DNA from: an uncultured Desulfuromonadales bacterium
GTDB lineage: Bacteria; Desulfobacterota; Desulfuromonadia; Desulfuromonadales; Geopsychrobacteraceae
Direction of reading: 5' to 3'
Length of the DNA: 10,314 nt
Assembly (NCBI GenBank): GCA_945788205.1
Contig: CALZLE010000245.1
Location: 1 to 10,314, forward strand
Below are positions 6,536-10,314 of the stretch, in pieces (the first letter of the stretch is position 1; every line of letters begins with the position of its first letter). A model generated the notes under the pieces. It saw only the letters and a program-made list of their open reading frames with translations. It was not told the origin of the DNA and ran no database searches. Made by a program: the position numbers and the translations under genes.

Positions 6536-7623
6536 TTCCCAGCAAGAATTGGATAATCGGTATATCCTTCTTCGCCCGCAAGATAGAAGCTGCTATCGTC
6601 TGGAACTGTTAACTCGGCATCTTGATCCATCCGCTCAGCAAGATCTGGGTTGGAGATAAAAGGCCGCCCAAAGGCGATCAGGTCGGCGGCTCCGCTTTGC
6701 AGGTCAACTTCCGCCCGGTGTTTCTCATAACCGCCGGAAAGAATAATCGCCCCGCCTCCGGCTGAGCGGAAGTTATTGCGCACCTTTTCGGTCGTGGCTG
6801 CCAGAGGTTTGGCCTGCCCCAGTGCCGAATGGTCAACCAGGTGCAGATAGGCTAACTGCAGCGCACCGAGTCCGGTTGCCAACAGGCCATATTGTTCCGT
6901 CAGCTCCGGGTAATCACTCATATCGTTGAACGAACCGTGTGGCGAGATGCGGATTCCGGTTTTTGTTGCACCGATTTCCTGAGCTACCGCCTGGGCTATT
7001 TCGAGTACAAAGCGGTTCCGTTTCTTCATACTACCGCCATAATCGTCCTGCCGCTGGTTGGTCGCCGGGTCGAGAAACTGGTTCGCCAGATAACCATTGG
7101 CGCTGTGTAGTTCAACGCCATCGAAACCAGCCTCAATCGCCAACTTTGCTGACTGAACATACTCGCCGATGGTCGTTTTAATCTCTTCTGCAGTCATTGC
7201 CCGCGGTTCGCTGCAGGGCAGCAGCCCCTTTTCATCGGTCCACATATCTCCGGAAAATGGAACTGCAGATGGTGCTAAAACTGTTGCCCCTTCTGGTAAG
7301 TTAATCTTGTGGCTGACCCGACCGGTGTGCATGAGCTGGATAAAGATCTTGCCACCAGCCTTGTGGACGGCATCGGTAACCTGCTGCCAAGCCTTTACTT
7401 GCTCCTGATTAAACAGGCCCGGTATGCGTGCGTAACCGAGGCCGTTTGGTGATGGGGAGGTGCCTTCGGTGATGATCAAACCGGCATTCGCTCGCTGACG
7501 ATAATACTTGCCCATCAACGGGTTGGCGGTGTTGCCAAGGGCTCGACAACGGGTCATTGGCGCCATCACCAGCCGATTATTCAGTTCGATATCTCCAAGC
7601 GGATAGCTACTGAAAAGTTTCAT
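6532..7623 (-). CDS. Old Yellow Enzyme family alkene reductase (N-ethylmaleimide reductase type)
   Basis: A 363-residue FMN-dependent ene-reductase TIM barrel, the normal length of the NemA/PETN reductase group. Visible functional residues, by alignment from memory to PETN reductase, are Thr24 in MAPMTRCRA (flavin tuning), Gln96, the substrate anion-binding pair His173 and Asn176 in LHSANGY, the proton-donor Tyr178, Arg225 in GIRISPHG, and the DDYGGS motif. The family reduces activated C=C bonds of enals, enones, maleimides and nitro compounds with NAD(P)H in the cytoplasm. Where PETN reductase has Trp in QLWH, this protein has Met98 (QLMH), which may widen the pocket. A GTG at 7629 overlaps the SD; ATG at 7623 has AAGGAG (complement of 7629-7634) 5 nt upstream and is chosen. 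It is a single gene, divergent from the pirin gene and convergent with the lipid operon. Confidence 0.95.
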   Translation of the reverse strand: MKLFSSYPLGDIELNNRLVMAPMTRCRALGNTANPLMGKYYRQRANAGLIITEGTSPSPNGLGYARIPGLFNQEQVKAWQQVTDAVHKAGGKIFIQLMHTGRVSHKINLPEGATVLAPSAVPFSGDMWTDEKGLLPCSEPRAMTAEEIKTTIGEYVQSAKLAIEAGFDGVELHSANGYLANQFLDPATNQRQDDYGGSMKKRNRFVLEIAQAVAQEIGATKTGIRISPHGSFNDMSDYPELTEQYGLLATGLGALQLAYLHLVDHSALGQAKPLAATTEKVRNNFRSAGGGAIILSGGYEKHRAEVDLQSGAADLIAFGRPFISNPDLAERMDQDAELTVPDDSSFYLAGEEGYTDYPILAGN

Positions 7624-7784
7624 CCTCACTCCTTCTTTTGTTCAGCGGATGTTGCAGAAAAAAACACCTGTAAAGTCTAACAATTTATGCCGAAATTTTC
7701 TTGCCACAGTTAAGTTTTAGATTTTTTGTCAGCTGTTAAACTGTAAATCAGAACTGTTTACTTATTCGAAAAGGCGGAGACACG
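7624..7784. promoter_or_regulatory. AT-rich divergent intergenic region, probable promoters for ene-reductase and pirin genes
   Basis: The 161 nt between the start codons of two divergent genes must hold both promoters unless transcription enters from elsewhere. It is clearly more AT-rich than its surroundings. AACTGT occurs twice as a direct repeat 13 nt apart (7739-7744 and 7752-7757), with a reverse copy ACAGTT at 7706-7711. The last copies form an imperfect inverted repeat GTAAATCAG/CTGTTTAC (7743-7751 and 7754-7761), which could be an operator. I found no convincing pair of -35 and -10 boxes for either direction, so exact promoter positions are not called. The SD elements at each end belong to the genes. 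Confidence 0.45.
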
Positions 7785-8708
7785 ATGAGTGACCTTACCG
7801 ACAATGACTCTTGCTACAAAAAGGACCGTCAGCCAGAATGCACAGCCATCCTGAAACTGCTCAACCCTGTTGAGCGCGATTTGGGTGGGTTCAGTGTTCG
7901 CCGTTTTCTACCGAGCAAAGAATTGGCGAATGTCGGGCCGTTCATTTTTTTCGACCACCTCGGTCCGGCGGTTTTTTCGCCCGGTGAAGGGATCGACGTG
8001 CGACCACATCCGCACATCGGTCTGGCGACAGTCACCTACGTATTTGCCGGCGAGATCCTGCATCGAGACAGCCTCGGTCATGTCCAACCGATCCGGCCAA
8101 ACGAGATCAACTGGATGACTGCCGGAAAGGGGATCGTGCACTCGGAACGGACCGGGCCCGAACTGCGCCAGCAGGGACACACGCTGGAGGCGTTGCAGTT
8201 ATGGTTGGCGCTGCCGGAAAATGAGCAGGAATGCGAACCGTTTTTTACCCATTTTGATGAGGCCGCGTTGCCACAGGTGGAGTTGGAGAAAGCGACTGTT
8301 CGCGTGATGATCGGAGAAGCCTTTGGCGTCACATCGGCGGTCAAAACCCATTCGCCGACTCTTTATGTCGAAGTGCAGTTGGAAAAGGGTGGAAAGATTG
8401 CTCTGCCAGACAATGTTGAAGAGCGGGCTGTCTATGTTGTGTCCGGGCGATTAAAAGCTGATGAAAGCCGGATCGCTCAACACGAGATGTCCCTGTTCGA
8501 TCAGACCCCTGGCATTGAGCTGGAAGCGGCCGAACCAACTCGCTTGGTGATCATTGGCGGCACTCCCCTCGGCAAACGGACCGTCTGGTGGAACCTGGTA
8601 TCGAGCCGAAAAGATTTGATCGAAAAAGCCAAGCAGGATTGGCAAGAAAAGACCTTTCCTAAAGTACCGGAAGAGACCGAGTTTATCCCGTTGCCGGAAC
8701 GGATTTGA
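7785..8708 (+). CDS. Pirin family protein (bicupin)
   Basis: A 307-residue bicupin. The N-terminal cupin shows all four metal ligands of pirins: HPH with His75 and His77, and HSE with His119 and Glu121, at nearly the same spacing as in human pirin (His56, His58, His101, Glu103). Typical surroundings are also present: GPFIFFDHLGPA, RPHPHIGLATVTYVF, INWMTAGKGIVHSER and LQLWLALP. The C-terminal half is the second cupin without a metal site, ending with the LVIIGGTPLGKR region and a charged tail. Bacterial pirins bind iron in the cytoplasm; some have quercetin 2,3-dioxygenase activity, and others bind metabolic enzymes, so the role here is open. ATG at 7785 has the SD-like GGCGGAG (7773-7779) 5 nt upstream. 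It is probably co-transcribed with the methyltransferase gene 15 nt downstream. Confidence 0.95.
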   Translation: MSDLTDNDSCYKKDRQPECTAILKLLNPVERDLGGFSVRRFLPSKELANVGPFIFFDHLGPAVFSPGEGIDVRPHPHIGLATVTYVFAGEILHRDSLGHVQPIRPNEINWMTAGKGIVHSERTGPELRQQGHTLEALQLWLALPENEQECEPFFTHFDEAALPQVELEKATVRVMIGEAFGVTSAVKTHSPTLYVEVQLEKGGKIALPDNVEERAVYVVSGRLKADESRIAQHEMSLFDQTPGIELEAAEPTRLVIIGGTPLGKRTVWWNLVSSRKDLIEKAKQDWQEKTFPKVPEETEFIPLPERI

Positions 8709-8723
8709 AACAGTGAGAATATT

Positions 8724-9632
8724 ATGGCAAATCGTAGGATGACAATCTTGGATGGTGGCCTAGGGCGAGAACTTGAACGCCGGGGCGCGCCGTTCAAACA
8801 ACCGGAATGGTCTGCCCTGGCAATGCTCGAAGCTCCTGAAGTCGTTAAAGAGGTTCATAAAGATTTTATCGACAGCGGGGCAGGGGTCATTACCACCAAT
8901 AGTTATGCCCTGATTCCCTTCCATATCGGGGAAGATCACTTTAAGAAACAGGGCCGAACGTTGGCTGCCTCTGCCGGACAGGTGGCCCGTGCTGCAGTTG
9001 CAGAAGCAAGGGAAAAGGTGCGAGTCGCAGGTTCTGTCCCTCCGCTGTTTGGGTCCTACCGTACCGATCTGTATCAACCAGAACGGACTGCTGAAATTGC
9101 CACACCTCTGATTGAGGGGTTGGGACCATATGTCGATTTATGGCTCTGTGAAACTCAAAGTCTGCTAGCCGAGGCTATGAGTGTCAAATCACTCATCGAC
9201 AGACTGGGTGACGGGAAAAAACCTGTTTGGGTTTCCTTCACTTTAGAGGATTCCGAGTTGACCAGCGAACCATTGCTGCGCTCCGGGGAATCTGTAGTTG
9301 ATGCAGTCAAAGCAATGTCCGCTATGGGGGTAGAGGCCATTTTATTTAACTGCTGCCAGCCGGAAGTCATCGGTGCTGCAGTCCAGGTTGCAAAAGACGA
9401 GCTGCTCTCCTTAAATGTTTCGCAGGTTGAAATTGGTGCTTATGCCAACGCTTTTCCACCACAGCTAAAAACTGTAACCGTAAACAGTGATCTTAACGAA
9501 ACACGTGTCGATCTGACTCCCTCCAGCTATTTAAATTGGGCACGGCAATGGCAACAAGAAGGGGCGACTGTGATTGGCGGCTGCTGTGGCGTTGGGCCAG
9601 AGCATATTTCTTTACTGGCTGAAAGGCTTTAG
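8724..9632 (+). CDS. Homocysteine S-methyltransferase family protein
   Basis: A 302-residue protein covering one complete homocysteine-binding TIM barrel and nothing more, so there is no cobalamin or folate domain. It begins with the family motif ILDGGLGRELERRG and carries the three zinc-ligand cysteines expected of the family: Cys210 in FNCCQP and Cys287-Cys288 in GGCCG. Other family landmarks are GVITTNSYA, GSVPPLFGSYRTDLY and CETQSLLAEA. Relatives transfer a methyl group from S-methylmethionine, SAM or betaine to homocysteine (the MmuM/BHMT type); the donor cannot be read from sequence. ATG at 8724 has only a weak upstream GTGAGA (8713-8718); an internal ATG at 8739 would trim five residues just before the first motif. 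It likely forms a two-gene operon with pirin. By eye the coding sequence is more AT-rich than the lipid operon. Confidence 0.93.
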   Translation: MANRRMTILDGGLGRELERRGAPFKQPEWSALAMLEAPEVVKEVHKDFIDSGAGVITTNSYALIPFHIGEDHFKKQGRTLAASAGQVARAAVAEAREKVRVAGSVPPLFGSYRTDLYQPERTAEIATPLIEGLGPYVDLWLCETQSLLAEAMSVKSLIDRLGDGKKPVWVSFTLEDSELTSEPLLRSGESVVDAVKAMSAMGVEAILFNCCQPEVIGAAVQVAKDELLSLNVSQVEIGAYANAFPPQLKTVTVNSDLNETRVDLTPSSYLNWARQWQQEGATVIGGCCGVGPEHISLLAERL

Positions 9633-9710
9633 GTTTGAGAAACATGAGTCTGACGAGACAAGCGCTGTCGGAGCCTCACTCCGTCGTTGAAAGAAAGTTT
9701 TTGTTGAAGT
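9633..9710. other. Convergent intergenic gap with a small hairpin
   Basis: These 78 nt lie between two converging genes. A perfect 5-bp stem CGGAG/CTCCG (9669-9673 and 9679-9683) with a 5-nt loop is present, but the nearest T-run (9698-9702) is 15 nt further on, so it is at best a weak terminator. I see no gene here. Confidence 0.3.
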
Positions 9711-10314
9711 TTAGCAACCCGCAGCGTAGCGGCGCAGAAAGTTCTTTACTCTGAATTTACGCGCCGTGTTCTCTGAGCTCATATAACGTATCTTACCAAA
9801 AATCGGTCGCTCTGGCCCCCAGGCGCGGTCATAACGTCCCAGGCACCAGAAAATACCGCTGATCGAGTTCGGGTCGCGGCCGTCGAGGGCATATTTGTCG
9901 TTGAGGTTCAGCACCGTCTGCAGCGCGGTTTCGGCATCAATGCTCCATTCGAGGATTTTCTTGCCCCAGAGCATACGTAAATAATTCTGCATTCGTCCTT
10001 CGCGCAACAGCTGGTTCTGCGCTGCATTCCAGAGCGGATCGTGAGTCTGAGCCAGCTCGAATTGCTCCAAACTATAAAGGTACGGCCGCGGGTCGCCACG
10101 GTGCTTGGCGAGAGATTCTTTCGCCCACTCAGGCAGCGAATGGTACTGATCGTAGTTGGGTCGGTGCCGGGCTGCGTTAAAACCAACCTCTCGCCAAGTG
10201 ATCAACTGATCAAGAAAGCTCTCCGCCGCTTCACTCATCCCCCACCACCCACTCCGTTTCCCTTTGGTTTCCGGACCGAGTTTGCCGACCGACCAGCGTT
10301 CCTGCTCAGCCAGC
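9711..10314 (-). CDS. Class II deoxyribodipyrimidine photolyase, C-terminal part
   Basis: The frame is open to the right edge, so only about the last 200 residues are seen; class II photolyases are usually around 450-480 residues. The first in-frame Met (10238) is not the start, because related sequence (GKRSGWWG) continues upstream without a stop. Class II landmarks in order: FLDQLITWREVGFN, LYSLEQFELAQTHDPLWNAAQ, MLWGKKILEW, LNDKYALDGRDPNSISGIFW and WGPERPIFGKIRYM, covering the FAD-binding domain and the tryptophan-rich region used for flavin photoreduction. The enzyme uses FAD and light to split UV-induced cyclobutane pyrimidine dimers. The NSISGIFW variant matches bacterial class II proteins I recall from deltaproteobacteria. 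It converges on the homocysteine methyltransferase gene. A photolyase near a COG2907/DUF1365/CFA cluster recalls light-stress regulons in other proteobacteria. Confidence 0.92.
   Translation of the reverse strand, partial: LAEQERWSVGKLGPETKGKRSGWWGMSEAAESFLDQLITWREVGFNAARHRPNYDQYHSLPEWAKESLAKHRGDPRPYLYSLEQFELAQTHDPLWNAAQNQLLREGRMQNYLRMLWGKKILEWSIDAETALQTVLNLNDKYALDGRDPNSISGIFWCLGRYDRAWGPERPIFGKIRYMSSENTARKFRVKNFLRRYAAGC

Noticed and set aside
7701..7731. TTGCCA (7701-7706) and TTGTCA (7726-7731) as -35 boxes for the pirin gene
   Set aside because: No acceptable -10 hexamer lies 16-18 nt downstream of either, so a specific sigma-70 promoter is not called.
9669..9702. Intrinsic terminator between the homocysteine methyltransferase and photolyase genes
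   Set aside because: The stem is only 5 bp and the T-run begins 15 nt after it, so it does not meet the usual pattern; kept only as a note on the gap.
10236..10238. ATG at 10238 (- strand) as the start of a short 175-residue protein
   Set aside because: The frame stays open to the window edge, the upstream codons (GKRSGWWG) continue photolyase-like sequence, and the 175 residues are only the C-terminal half of the class II fold.

Overview
The window is gene-dense bacterial DNA, moderately GC-rich by eye, with short gaps and Shine-Dalgarno (SD) sequences before most starts. The protein types and their order fit a Gram-negative proteobacterium, perhaps a Desulfuromonas/Geobacter-like deltaproteobacterium. 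This placement is an impression from recalled protein similarity; no marker gene here settles it. There are no RNA genes, insertion sequences, CRISPR arrays or phage genes, and no gene-free stretch longer than about 160 bases.

Left block (about 1-6535, + strand). Seven genes lie head to tail with gaps of 4-nt overlap to 19 nt, so they are probably one operon whose promoter is off the left edge. The order is: the end of an AarF/UbiB (ABC1) atypical kinase; a DUF2177 membrane protein; a DUF1295 membrane protein (steroid 5-alpha-reductase-like); an FAD-dependent oxidoreductase (COG2907 type); a DUF1365 domain fused to a cyclopropane-fatty-acyl-phospholipid synthase (CFA)-type methyltransferase; a DUF2878 membrane protein; and an exported chalcone-isomerase-like protein. 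The oxidoreductase/DUF1365/CFA-like trio with DUF2878 and chalcone-isomerase-like partners is a recurring but incompletely understood proteobacterial cluster. It probably modifies acyl chains of membrane phospholipids. From memory, related genes in Rhodobacter belong to the singlet-oxygen (RpoE-ChrR) response and to unusual (furan/methylated) fatty acid synthesis, where a photolyase is co-regulated. A class II photolyase fragment also occurs at the right end of this window.

The most interesting point is the fusion. DUF1365 and the methyltransferase are usually separate genes. Here they form one 655-codon frame, yet a near-perfect SD (4135-4142) followed by an in-frame GTG (4149) lies at the domain junction. 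The methyltransferase could therefore be made both as part of the fusion and alone. Its active site also differs from E. coli Cfa: Ala replaces the Cys and Gln the His of the bicarbonate site.

Middle and right block (6532-9632). An Old Yellow Enzyme-family ene-reductase on the - strand converges on the operon, and the two stop codons share a CTAG. A 161-nt AT-rich divergent region with repeated AACTGT elements separates it from a + strand pair: a pirin and a stand-alone homocysteine S-methyltransferase-like protein.

Right edge (9711-10314, - strand). This holds the C-terminal part of a class II photolyase that continues beyond the window. Membrane lipid modification, ene-reductase, pirin and photolyase together suggest a region devoted to oxidative, electrophile or light stress. 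That reading is an inference from gene content.
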